Source of the DNA: Rhodopseudomonas sp. BR0M22
GTDB lineage: Bacteria; Pseudomonadota; Alphaproteobacteria; Rhizobiales; Xanthobacteraceae
Length of the DNA: 34,989 bases
Direction of reading: 5' to 3'
NCBI RefSeq assembly: GCF_010907035.1
Contig: NZ_QUMK01000062.1
Location: 1 to 34,989 of the forward strand
The position numbers and the translations under genes are program-made. The notes beneath the pieces were generated by a model. The model searched no databases and was not told the DNA's origin. It saw only the letters and a list, made by a program, of their open reading frames with translations. Below are positions 25,121-32,949 of this stretch, piece after piece (position 1 is the first letter of the stretch; each line of letters begins with the position of its first letter).

Positions 25121-25903
25121 ATGACCGACAGCGAACCCGCGAGCCCGCCGGTGCTGACCGTCGACGGTGCGCGCGCCACCATCCGGCTGAACCGACCCAA
25201 GCATCTCAATCGGCTGCAGCCGGACGATCTCGCCGTCCTGCTCGATCAGTTCGCACGAATCGACGCCGATCCCGCGGTGCGAGTGCTGGTACTCACCGGC
25301 ACCGGGCGGGCATTCTCGGCCGGCTTCGATCTCGGCGAGGTCGCCGAGCGCGCCACAGCCGAGGTCGAGGCCGAATCCCCGGGGTCGGCGTTCGAGGTCG
25401 TGGTCAACCGGCTGGAGGATCTGCGGGTGCCGACGATCTGCCGGCTCAACGGCGGCGTCTATGGCGGCTCGACCGATCTGGCGCTCGCCTGCGATTTCCG
25501 CATCGGCGTCGACACCGCAGAGATGTTCATGCCGGCGGCAAGGCTCGGGCTGCATTACTATCCGGGCGGCATCAAGCGTTACGTCTCCCGCCTCGGCATC
25601 GACAATGCCAAGCGGCTGTTCCTCACCGCGCAGCGGATCGACTCCGCCGAGATGCTGCGGATCGGTTATCTCACCGCGATGGTACCGATGGACCGGCTCG
25701 ACCGCGAAGTCGACGCCTTGGCGACGACGCTGGCCGGCAACGCGCCGAACGCGGTCGCCGGCATGAAGCGCGCCATCAACGAATTCGCCCGCGCCGCCTT
25801 CGACGAAAAAGCCGCCGACACCCGCGCCCGCGCCTCGATGCGCAGCGACGAGATCAAGGAAGGCATCGCGGCGTTTACGGAAAAGCGCGCGCCGAGGTTT
25901 TGA
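25121..25903 (+). CDS. Crotonase-family protein (enoyl-CoA hydratase/isomerase-like), atypical active site
   Basis: A 260-residue crotonase with the CoA-binding segments TGTGRAFSAGFDLGEV and RLNGGVYGGSTDLALACDF. The two catalytic glutamates of true enoyl-CoA hydratase are not where expected: the first position holds Asp (GGSTDLAL) and the second falls in LGLHYYPGGIKRYV, where no Glu is present. It may therefore catalyse isomerisation, hydrolysis or dehalogenation-type chemistry rather than hydration. AGGAG at 25107-25111 supports the ATG at 25121. It is convergent with the nitroreductase, with a pair of repeat copies between them, and is probably monocistronic. Substrate unknown. Confidence 0.82.
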   Translation: MTDSEPASPPVLTVDGARATIRLNRPKHLNRLQPDDLAVLLDQFARIDADPAVRVLVLTGTGRAFSAGFDLGEVAERATAEVEAESPGSAFEVVVNRLEDLRVPTICRLNGGVYGGSTDLALACDFRIGVDTAEMFMPAARLGLHYYPGGIKRYVSRLGIDNAKRLFLTAQRIDSAEMLRIGYLTAMVPMDRLDREVDALATTLAGNAPNAVAGMKRAINEFARAAFDEKAADTRARASMRSDEIKEGIAAFTEKRAPRF

Positions 25904-25930
25904 AGGCCACGCATCGCAGCCTCTCCGTCT

Positions 25931-26058
25931 TCATTCCGGGGCGCGAAGCCTATCCGCGAGTCATTCCGGGGCGCCGCGAAGCGGCGAACCCGGAATCTCC
26001 GGCGCTGTGCAAACATCAGATTCCGGGTTCGCGCAAACGCGCGCCCCGGAATGACTCG
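25931..26058. repeat. Palindromic interspersed repeat, family 2 (copy C, with a partial copy in front)
   Basis: A full element (25957-26058) starts CGAGTCATTCCGGGGCG and ends CCCCGGAATGACTCG; its inner arms read GAACCCGGAATC and GATTCCGGGTTC around a short centre. A partial copy of the left end (TCATTCCGGGGCGCGAAG, 25931-25948) precedes it. The element lies between convergent genes and could act as a bidirectional transcript end, but this is inference. Confidence 0.85.
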
Positions 26059-26069
26059 TTGAGAAGCCG

Positions 26070-26768
26070 TTACTTGTCCACGAACGTCGCGACCTCGCCG
26101 AGTGCGGCACGGTTGGTACGATACGAGTTCGCCTTGTGGTCGGGATCGGCGTAGCCGAACGAGATGCCGCAGACGACGCGGCGGTCGTCGCCGAGGCCGA
26201 AGTGGTTGCGGACCACACCGGCGTGAAACGCCAGCGCGGCCTGCGGCACCGTGGCGACGCCGAGCGCCTGGGCGGCGAGCATGAACGAGGTGACATAGCC
26301 GCCGCAATCGACCGCGCCATAGACGCCGAGCGCCTCGTCGGTGGTGATGATCGCCACATGCGGCGCGCCGAAGAAGTTGAAATTCTGCAGCGCCTGCTGG
26401 GCGGCCGCGGCCTTGTCGCCGCGGGCGATACCGACCGCGTTGTAGAGCTGGAAGCCGCTCTCGCGGCGGCGATCGAGATAGACCCCGCGATACTCGCGCG
26501 GAAACTCGAAATCGCCCGACATCGGCGCGCCGCCGGCGGCAGCCGGATAGATCACCTCGCGAAACTTCGCCGTCGCAGCGCCCGAAGTGATCACCACCTG
26601 CCACGGCTGGCTGTTGCACCACGACGCGGTCTTCTGCGCCGCGCCGAGGATGCGCTCGATGGTTTCGCGCGGCACCGGATCGGCTTTGAACGCCCGGCAG
26701 GAATAGCGCGCGGCCATCAGCTGTTCGAGGACGTCGATCGGAGCGGTGGTCGTGGGCGCGTCGGTCAT
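26070..26768 (-). CDS. FMN-dependent nitroreductase family protein
   Basis: A 232-residue protein of the nitroreductase/NfnB type, which uses NAD(P)H and FMN to reduce nitro compounds, quinones or other acceptors. The N-terminal RYSCRAFKADPVPRETIERIL is the family hallmark with the FMN-phosphate arginines, followed by TASWCNSQPWQVVI. Later motifs are VDCGGYVTSFMLAAQALGVATVPQAAL and GISFGYADPDH. GAGG lies upstream of the ATG at 26768. It is the last gene of the minus-strand catabolic series but is separated from the acyl-CoA dehydrogenase by a repeat, so co-transcription is uncertain. Confidence 0.9.
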   Translation of the reverse strand: MTDAPTTTAPIDVLEQLMAARYSCRAFKADPVPRETIERILGAAQKTASWCNSQPWQVVITSGAATAKFREVIYPAAAGGAPMSGDFEFPREYRGVYLDRRRESGFQLYNAVGIARGDKAAAAQQALQNFNFFGAPHVAIITTDEALGVYGAVDCGGYVTSFMLAAQALGVATVPQAALAFHAGVVRNHFGLGDDRRVVCGISFGYADPDHKANSYRTNRAALGEVATFVDK

Positions 26769-26790
26769 GATGGCCTCATTCCTGAATGGT

Positions 26791-26914
26791 CGTCATTCCG
26801 GGGCGCTCACGAAGTGAGCGAACCCGGAATCTGCAACGCGCGGGGCGCAGGCTCGAGTGCAAACAAGCTCGGGATTCCGGATTCGCGAGCTCTCGCTCGC
26901 GCCCCGGAATGACG
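26791..26914. repeat. Palindromic interspersed repeat, family 2 (copy D)
   Basis: The element begins CGTCATTCCGGGGCGCTCAC and ends CGCGCCCCGGAATGACG, with inner arms GAACCCGGAATC and GGATTCCGGATTCGC and a longer, unrelated centre. It fills most of the gap between the acyl-CoA dehydrogenase stop (26935) and the nitroreductase start (26768), just upstream of the nitroreductase binding site. Confidence 0.85.
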
Positions 26915-26934
26915 GCCCGTGGTTGATGATCGCC

Positions 26935-28179
26935 TCACCGCCCCTTGGTCGGGATTTTGTTGAACGGTACGTCCTTGTCGACCCGGATGTCACCAGGCAG
27001 GCCGAGGACGCGTTCGGCGATGATGTTGCGCAGGATCTCGTCGGTGCCGCCGGCGATGCGCATTGAGGGCGAACCGAGCAGCATCGCCTGGAAGCTGCCG
27101 CCGGCTTCGGCCTCGGCCGGATCGGTGAACACGCCCGCCGCGCCTTCCAGATCCATCGCGAACGCCGCGATGTCCTGCAGCATCGGGCCGGCGACCAGCT
27201 TGCCGATCGAGTTCTCTGGTCCAGGGCGCTGGCCCTTGGACAGCGCCGAGATTGAGCGATACGAGGTGTACTTCAGGCCGCTGGCCTTCACCGCCCAGTT
27301 CGCCAGCTTGCTGCGCACCGCCGGATCGTCGATCGCCGAGCCGTTCTCCGTCACCAGATCGTTGCAGAACGCGAAGATTTCCGGGAAGCCGGTGGCAAGC
27401 CGCGCGCCGATCGACATGCGCTCGTTCATCAGCGTGGTCAGCGACACGTTCCAGCCGTCGCCGACTTCGCCGAGCCGCTGGCTGTCCGGAATCCGCACGT
27501 TGGTGAAGAACACCTCGTTGAATTCCTGCATGCCGTTGGCCTGCTTGATCGGCTTCACCTCGACGCCGGGGCTCTTCATGTCCAGGAAGAACATGGTGAG
27601 GCCCTTGTGCTTCGGCACATTGGGATCGGTACGGGTGATCAGCAGGCCGTAGTCCGAGTAGTGCGCGCCGGAGGTCCAGATCTTCTGGCCGTTGATGATC
27701 CAGTCGTCGCCGTCCTTCTCGGCGCGGGTGCGCAGACCCGCGACGTCGGAGCCGCCGGCCGGCTCGGAGAACAGCTGGCACCAGATCTCTTCGCCGGAGG
27801 CGAGCTTCGGCAAATAGCGGCGCTTATGCTCCTCGGCACCGTAGGCCATCACGGTCGGGCCGCACATGCCCTCGCCGATCTGGAACGGCTGGGTGAGCTT
27901 GCCGTAGACGCCCTCTTCCTGCTGCCAGATCACCTTCTCGATCGGGGTAGCGCCGCGGCCGCCATATTCGCTCGGCCAAGTCAGGCAGGCCCAGCCGCCC
28001 TCGGCCTTCTTCTTCTGCCACGCCTTGCCGACTTCGACGATGTCGGCGTTCTTCAGGCTGATGCGGCCGAGACCGGACTTGGTCAGTTCCTGTTCGTACT
28101 GCTTCGGCGCGTTGGCATCGATCCACGCGCGAGCCTTGGCGCGGAACTCGGCTTCCTGCGGGGTATCGTCGAAATTCAT
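26935..28179 (-). CDS. Acyl-CoA dehydrogenase, large-subunit type (paralogue 1)
   Basis: A 414-residue flavoprotein that introduces an alpha,beta double bond into an acyl-CoA. FAD- and substrate-binding signatures are clear: QLFSEPAGGSDVAGL (from residue 135), NGQKIWTSGAHYSDYG, and the C-terminal GGTDEILRNIIAERVLGLPGD. The position used for the catalytic Glu in medium-chain enzymes (YEGT) is Gly here (IAGGT), while Glu253 in LMNERMSIG aligns with the alternative catalytic Glu of isovaleryl-CoA dehydrogenase-like enzymes. It is a close paralogue of the next gene upstream: 42 differences in the first 260 residues by hand count, no gaps. GAGAGG precedes the ATG. Confidence 0.9.
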   Translation of the reverse strand: MNFDDTPQEAEFRAKARAWIDANAPKQYEQELTKSGLGRISLKNADIVEVGKAWQKKKAEGGWACLTWPSEYGGRGATPIEKVIWQQEEGVYGKLTQPFQIGEGMCGPTVMAYGAEEHKRRYLPKLASGEEIWCQLFSEPAGGSDVAGLRTRAEKDGDDWIINGQKIWTSGAHYSDYGLLITRTDPNVPKHKGLTMFFLDMKSPGVEVKPIKQANGMQEFNEVFFTNVRIPDSQRLGEVGDGWNVSLTTLMNERMSIGARLATGFPEIFAFCNDLVTENGSAIDDPAVRSKLANWAVKASGLKYTSYRSISALSKGQRPGPENSIGKLVAGPMLQDIAAFAMDLEGAAGVFTDPAEAEAGGSFQAMLLGSPSMRIAGGTDEILRNIIAERVLGLPGDIRVDKDVPFNKIPTKGR

Positions 28180-28277
28180 CTCAGCCTCTCGTCACTTTGT
28201 TCTTGTCTCGGCCCCTCAGGATCAGGAGCGCGCAGCGCGCGCGTCGCGAACCATGAGACTAGTTTCGTTCGCAATTC

Positions 28278-28358
28278 GTAGGATGGGTTGAGCTGTCGCG
28301 AAACCCATCAATCACTTGCTGCTGGCCGATGGGTTTCGCTGCGCTCAACCCATCCTAC
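28278..28358. repeat. Long imperfect hairpin repeat, family 3 (copy F)
   Basis: GTAGGATGGGTTGAGC (28278-28293) pairs perfectly with GCTCAACCCATCCTAC (28343-28358), and inside it GCGAAACCCATC (28298-28309) pairs with GATGGGTTTCGC (28328-28339). This is a widespread type of dispersed repeat in alphaproteobacteria and other proteobacteria. It lies in the 186-bp gap between the two paralogous acyl-CoA dehydrogenase genes, 8 bp downstream of the 3' end of the second one. Confidence 0.88.
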
Positions 28359-28365
28359 AATCTTG

Positions 28366-29613
28366 TTACGCCCGCCCCTTGGTCGGGATCTGGTTGAACG
28401 GCACGTCCTTGTCGACGCGGATGTCGCCGGGCAGGCCGAGCACGCGTTCGGCGATGATGTTACGCAGAATCTCGTCGGTGCCGCCTTCGACCCGGGTCGC
28501 CGGTGAACGCAGCAGCATCGCCTGGAAACGGCCGGCGACTTCGGCATCCTCCGACCCGCTGAGTACGCCGGCGGCGCCCTGCAGATCGAGCGCGTACATC
28601 GCAACTTCCTGGATCATGCTGCCCGCGACCAGCTTGCCGATCGAGTTCTCCGGGCCCGGACGCTGGCCCTTCGACAGCGCCGAGATCGACCGGAACGAGG
28701 TGTAGCGCAGGCCGCTGGCCTTCACCGCCCAGTTCGCCAGCTTGCTCCGCACCGCGCGGTCGTCGAGCGCCGGCGTGCCGTCGAGCGTCAGCGACGAACA
28801 ATAATCGAACAGCTCCGGGAAACCGGTCGCGACGTTGGCGCCGATCGACATGCGCTCGTTCATCAGCGTCGTCAGCGACACGTTCCAGCCGTCGCCGACC
28901 GCGCCGAGGCGCTGGCTGTCCGGAATCCGCACGTTGGTGAAGTACACCTCGTTGAAGTCGGAATTGCCGTTGGCCTGCTTGATCGGCCGCACCTCGACGC
29001 CGGGGCTCTTCATGTCGAGGAAGAACATCGTCAGACCCTTGTGCTTGGGCACGGTCGGGTCGGTGCGGGTTATCAGGATGCCGTAATCCGAGTAGTGCGC
29101 GCCCGAGGTCCAGATCTTCTGGCCGTTGATGACCCAGTCGTCGCCATCCTTCTCGGCGCGGGTGCGCAGACCCGCGACGTCGGAGCCGCCGGCGGGTTCG
29201 GAGAACAGCTGGCACCACACCTTTTCGCCGGAGCCGAGCGGCGGCAGGTAGTGCCGCTTCTGCTCTTCCGAGGCGTAGGCCATCATGGTCGGCCCGCACA
29301 TGCCCTGGCCGATGATGAACATCGCCGTCAGCTTGCCGAACACGCCCTCTTCCTGCTGCCAGATCACGCGCTCGATCGGCGACGCGCCGCGGCCGCCATA
29401 TTCCTTCGGCCAGTGCGGCACGGCCCAGCCGGCATCGGCCTTCTTCTTCTGCCAGGCCTTGGCGACCTCGAGAATATTGGCGCCCTTCAGCACGACACGG
29501 CCGAGCGACGCCTTGCGCAGCTCGTCCTCGTATTGCTTCGGCGCGTTGGCGTCGATCCAGGCGCGCGCTTTGGCGCGGAATTCGGCTTCCTGCGGAGTAT
29601 CGTCGAAGTTCAT
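28366..29613 (-). CDS. Acyl-CoA dehydrogenase, large-subunit type (paralogue 2)
   Basis: A 415-residue acyl-CoA dehydrogenase with the same motifs as its neighbour: QLFSEPAGGSDVAGL, NGQKIWTSGAHYSDYG, Glu253 in LMNERMSIG as likely catalytic base, and GGTDEILRNIIAERVLGLPGD near the end. It differs from paralogue 1 mainly in the 31-100 region, the 261-282 region and the end of helix region 335-365, which could change substrate choice. The start is the ATG at 29613 (AGGTG upstream). The frame continues upstream for 21 codons into repeat copy B, giving a false MLRRFAPRND N-terminus that should be rejected. A tandem gene duplication produced this pair. Confidence 0.9.
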   Translation of the reverse strand: MNFDDTPQEAEFRAKARAWIDANAPKQYEDELRKASLGRVVLKGANILEVAKAWQKKKADAGWAVPHWPKEYGGRGASPIERVIWQQEEGVFGKLTAMFIIGQGMCGPTMMAYASEEQKRHYLPPLGSGEKVWCQLFSEPAGGSDVAGLRTRAEKDGDDWVINGQKIWTSGAHYSDYGILITRTDPTVPKHKGLTMFFLDMKSPGVEVRPIKQANGNSDFNEVYFTNVRIPDSQRLGAVGDGWNVSLTTLMNERMSIGANVATGFPELFDYCSSLTLDGTPALDDRAVRSKLANWAVKASGLRYTSFRSISALSKGQRPGPENSIGKLVAGSMIQEVAMYALDLQGAAGVLSGSEDAEVAGRFQAMLLRSPATRVEGGTDEILRNIIAERVLGLPGDIRVDKDVPFNQIPTKGRA

Positions 29614-29645
29614 GGCACACCTGCTATCGATGCGTTCAATTTTTC

Positions 29646-29728
29646 CGTCATTGCGAGGAGCGAAGCGACGAAGCAATCCAGCTCAGTGCACGGAGCCTCT
29701 GGATTGCTTCGCTGCGCTCGCAATGACG
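29646..29728. repeat. Palindromic interspersed repeat, family 1 (copy B)
   Basis: The element starts CGTCATTGCGAGGAGCGAAG and ends GCTGCGCTCGCAATGACG. The arms flank GAAGCAATCCAG / CTGGATTGCTTC. It is the same family as 128-203 in inverted orientation, and occupies most of the gap between the small and large acyl-CoA dehydrogenase genes. Confidence 0.88.
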
Positions 29729-29750
29729 GTTGGGCATTCACCGTCGCGCG

Positions 29751-30878
29751 TTACGCCGCGTTCTTCTGGCGCATCCGGTCGATCAGCTGATCTTCCCAAT
29801 ACGATTGGCTGCCGAGGCTGAGCGCCAGCGCGTTGGCGCGGCGATAGTACAGATGGCAGTCGAACTCCCAGGTGAAGCCCATGCCGCCGTGCACCTGGAT
29901 GTTCTGCTTGGCGCAGTGCTGGAACGCCTGAGTGGCGCTGATCCGCGCCGAGGCCGCGGCCTCCGGCAGCTCGGCGGCGTCGGTCGAGAGCGCCCACGCA
30001 CCGTAGTAGGAGTTCGAGCGCGCCAGCGTCGCCGAGACGTACATGTCGGCGAGGATGTGCTTGATCGCCTGGAACGATCCGATCTGCCGGCCAAAGGCGA
30101 TGCGGTCGAGCGCGTAGTCGCGGCCCATCTCCAGCGCGCGGTCGGCGCCGCCGACCTGTTCGAACGCGATCAGCACCGCGGCGCGGTCCATCACGCGCGA
30201 CAGGATGCTCCAGCCTTCATTGGCCGCACCGAGCGGCTCGGCCTTGGCGCCGGCAAACGTCAGCTCGGCCTGCTGCCGCGACGGATCGACGTTCTGCAAC
30301 GCCTTGGCGGTGACGCCGCCGGCCTTCAGATCGACCAGGAACAGCGACACATCGGTCTCGCGGCCGCTGTTGCCGGTGCGCGCCGCGACGATCGCGAAGT
30401 CGGCGATCGCGCCGTCGGCGACCGGCTTCTTGGTGCCGGTGAGCGTGCCGTTCGACACCGCGAGCTTGACGGCTGCCGGCGACGGATTGCCGGTGCCTTC
30501 GAACAGCGCCAGCGTGCCGATCGCTTCCCCTGAGGAAATCTTCGGCAGCCACTTCTGCTTCTGCTCTTCCGAACCGGCCAGTAGCAGCGCTTCGGCGGCC
30601 AGATACACGGTCGACGAGAACGGCACCGGCGCCAGCACGCGGCCGAGCTCCTCGGCGATCACGCAAAGTTCGAGGTGCCCCGCACCGGTCCCGCCGTATT
30701 CCTCCGGAATCGCCACGCCGAGGAAGCCCATCTCGGCGAGCCCCTTCCACAGGTCGCGGTCGTAATCCGCCTTGCCTTCGAGCACGGCACGCACCGCCTT
30801 CGGCTGGCACTTCTCGGCAAGAAACCGCCGCGCCTGATCGCGCAGTTGCTTCTGATCGTCGGAGAAATCGAAATTCAT
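29751..30878 (-). CDS. Acyl-CoA dehydrogenase, small-subunit type
   Basis: A 375-residue acyl-CoA dehydrogenase-fold protein of the PimD/FadE-like small-subunit type. The fold is shown by LAEMGFLGVAIPEEYGG, VIAEELGRVLAPVPF, the Arg-rich FGRQIGSFQAIKHILADMY and QVHGGMGFTWEFDCHLYYRRA. The usual AGGSD flavin motif is degenerate, and both catalytic Glu positions are missing: Asp231 (VMDRAAVLIA) replaces the Glu of the large paralogues, and no YEGT-like Glu follows. This fits a partner subunit of a heteromeric (alpha2beta2-type) dehydrogenase, as seen in pimelate and steroid catabolism. The start at 30878 has only a weak site. Confidence 0.88.
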   Translation of the reverse strand: MNFDFSDDQKQLRDQARRFLAEKCQPKAVRAVLEGKADYDRDLWKGLAEMGFLGVAIPEEYGGTGAGHLELCVIAEELGRVLAPVPFSSTVYLAAEALLLAGSEEQKQKWLPKISSGEAIGTLALFEGTGNPSPAAVKLAVSNGTLTGTKKPVADGAIADFAIVAARTGNSGRETDVSLFLVDLKAGGVTAKALQNVDPSRQQAELTFAGAKAEPLGAANEGWSILSRVMDRAAVLIAFEQVGGADRALEMGRDYALDRIAFGRQIGSFQAIKHILADMYVSATLARSNSYYGAWALSTDAAELPEAAASARISATQAFQHCAKQNIQVHGGMGFTWEFDCHLYYRRANALALSLGSQSYWEDQLIDRMRQKNAA

Positions 30879-30924
30879 GGGCGGAGTCCCGTTGTTGTTA
30901 GGTGTTGGTCTTGAATGTTGTCGC

Positions 30925-31006
30925 CGTCATTCCGAGGCTCGCCGGCAGGCGAGAACCCGGAATCTCGAGATTCCGGGTTCGCGCTGCGCGCGCCCCGGAA
31001 TGACGG
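30925..31006. repeat. Palindromic interspersed repeat, family 2 (copy E)
   Basis: The element starts CCGTCATTCCGAGGCTCG and ends GCCCCGGAATGACGG. Its centre (30953-30980) is a perfect 28-bp palindrome built from GAACCCGGAATCTC and its reverse complement, with no spacer. It occupies the gap between the ligase stop (31026) and the small dehydrogenase start (30878). Confidence 0.88.
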
Positions 31007-31025
31007 AGAGTTAAGTTCGCATCGC

Positions 31026-32900
31026 TCACTGCAGCACCATCACGTCCGAGTCGGGGTGTTCGGCGTACAGCCGCTCAACCAGGGCGGCGCGGCGTTCGAG
31101 GCCGGCGCGCTGGTTGATGTAGCCCTTGTCGGTGAGTTCGTTGCCGTCGATCGACGGCGGTTCGACCATCAGCATGGCGCGTGCGATCCGCATCGAGCTG
31201 GCGCCCTCGACCTCGCGGTTGTGCTTCTCGAGGCCGGCACGCAGCGCGGCGAGTACCGCCGGATGCTTGACCACATCCTCGAAGCTCGCATTCGGATCGC
31301 CGATCATCACCCGGCAGGCGTTGAGATTGGGCCACGCCAGCAGCGCGATGTAAGCGCGGTCCTGTCCGGCCACCAGCGCGTCCTGGATCACAGGGCTTGC
31401 GGCAGCGATCGAGTCGGTGCGCACCGTGCTGACGTGAACGAAGGTGCCGGTCATCAGCTTGAAGTCTTCGGCGACCCGGCCGGCGAAGATGATGCCCTTC
31501 ACCGGATCGTTCGGATCGACGAACACGCCGGCGTCACCGATCTTGTAGAAGCCTTCTTCGTCGAACGCCTTCTCGGTCAGATCCGGCTGTCCGTAATAGC
31601 CGGGCATCACGTTGATGCCGCGCAGCCGCAGTTCGTACTTGTCGCCGACCGGCAGCATCTTCAGTTCGACGCCGGGGAAAGGCAGCCCGATCAGGCCGAC
31701 GCGCTCGGTGTCCCAATAGGTGCCGGTCGAAGTCGGCGAGGTCTCGGTCGAACCCCAGCCGGTGTAGAAAACCAGCCGATGCCCGGTCGCGCGCACCGCC
31801 AGCGCCTGCATCCGCTCGTACAGATCGTCGGGCAACCGCGCGCCGCCGTAGGCCATCAGCTGCATGTCCTTGAAGAACGACCGGCACAGCGCGTCGTCCT
31901 TCTCCATCGCGCTGGCGAGCGCCGCGTAGCCGGCCGGCACGTTGGCGTAGTAGGTCGGGGAGATCTCGCGCAGGTTGCGCAGCGTCTCTTCGATCTGGCC
32001 CGGCACCGGGCGGCCGTCGTCGATGTACAGCGTGCCGCCTTCGATCAAGAGCGGATTGAACGCAGCGTTGCCGCCCATGGTGTGGTTCCACGGCATCCAG
32101 TCGAGCTGCACCGGCGGCGGACCGTTGGGATCGCGCGGCCGCACCTGCATCATCATCGCGGCGTTGGCGCACATCATGCGCTGGGTGTTGATCACCGCCT
32201 TCGGCATCCCGGTCGAGCCGGAGGTGAACAGGAACTTGGCAACGGTGTCCGGCGTGATCTTCGCGATCGAGGCTTCGACATCGGGCGTCACCTTGGTGGC
32301 CGCCATCTCGTCGAACGACAGGCTGGGGATGCCGTCGGCGGTCCCCTCGACGTGAATCACCGTGACACCGGTCAGACCCAGCGCATGCAGCGCCTTGGTG
32401 AACGGCGCGCCGTTCTGCACCATCACCGCCGCCGGCTTCACCAGATCGAACAGATACTTCAGCTTGAGGTGATCGTGGCTCATCAGCGAATACGCCGGCG
32501 ACACCGGCGCGGTCGGAATCCGCGCCTGCATCGCCGCCATCATCATGAGCGCGAATTCGATCGAATTGCCGGACAGCACCGTCAGCGGCCGACCTTCCGG
32601 CAGCTTCAGGTCGAGCAGCGCCTGGGTCAGCGAGTCGACGATGCGCTTGGCCTCGCCGTAGCTGACCTTGCGCCACTGCCGATCCGGCCCCTTGCGCTGC
32701 GCCAGCCAGATGTGGTCGGGGCGCTGTTTGGCCCACTTGGCCAGCGCCATCGGCAGATTTGGATCGTGGTCCATCAGCGGGAAGCGCGATTTCATCACGA
32801 TGACGCCGCCCTCGCGACGATCGACCTCGATCTCGCGCGGCAGCCAGTTCACCTTGCGGAAGGGCGGCTTGGTCAGCACCGCGGCTGCGCTGGCAGTCAT
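31026..32900 (-). CDS. Feruloyl-CoA synthase-type acid:CoA ligase
   Basis: A 624-residue ATP-dependent acid:CoA ligase of the adenylate-forming family. The nucleotide loop FTSGSTGMPK is at residues 225-234. DWMPWNHTMGGN, GGTLYIDDGRPVPG and NLREISPTYYANVPAGY are characteristic of the feruloyl-CoA synthase branch, followed by YTGWGSTETSP and ELRLRGINVMPGYY. The C-terminal TDKGYINQRA carries the family's lysine. It would activate an aromatic or phenylpropenoid acid, but other acids are possible. The start at 32900 has GGGAG upstream; a frame extending to 32996 is unsupported. It is 49 bp downstream of the crotonase gene and in the same run as the dehydrogenases. Confidence 0.88.
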   Translation of the reverse strand: MTASAAAVLTKPPFRKVNWLPREIEVDRREGGVIVMKSRFPLMDHDPNLPMALAKWAKQRPDHIWLAQRKGPDRQWRKVSYGEAKRIVDSLTQALLDLKLPEGRPLTVLSGNSIEFALMMMAAMQARIPTAPVSPAYSLMSHDHLKLKYLFDLVKPAAVMVQNGAPFTKALHALGLTGVTVIHVEGTADGIPSLSFDEMAATKVTPDVEASIAKITPDTVAKFLFTSGSTGMPKAVINTQRMMCANAAMMMQVRPRDPNGPPPVQLDWMPWNHTMGGNAAFNPLLIEGGTLYIDDGRPVPGQIEETLRNLREISPTYYANVPAGYAALASAMEKDDALCRSFFKDMQLMAYGGARLPDDLYERMQALAVRATGHRLVFYTGWGSTETSPTSTGTYWDTERVGLIGLPFPGVELKMLPVGDKYELRLRGINVMPGYYGQPDLTEKAFDEEGFYKIGDAGVFVDPNDPVKGIIFAGRVAEDFKLMTGTFVHVSTVRTDSIAAASPVIQDALVAGQDRAYIALLAWPNLNACRVMIGDPNASFEDVVKHPAVLAALRAGLEKHNREVEGASSMRIARAMLMVEPPSIDGNELTDKGYINQRAGLERRAALVERLYAEHPDSDVMVLQ

Positions 32901-32949
32901 GTCTTCGTCTCCCGTCTTTTCGGCCTCTTGCCGGGCCGACGTTATCTGG

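Noticed and set aside
25931-26058. Possible CRISPR array or insertion-sequence ends suggested by repeated CCGGGGCG units
   Set aside because: The units are inverted arms of palindromic repeats, not regularly spaced direct repeats, and no transposase or cas gene is nearby.
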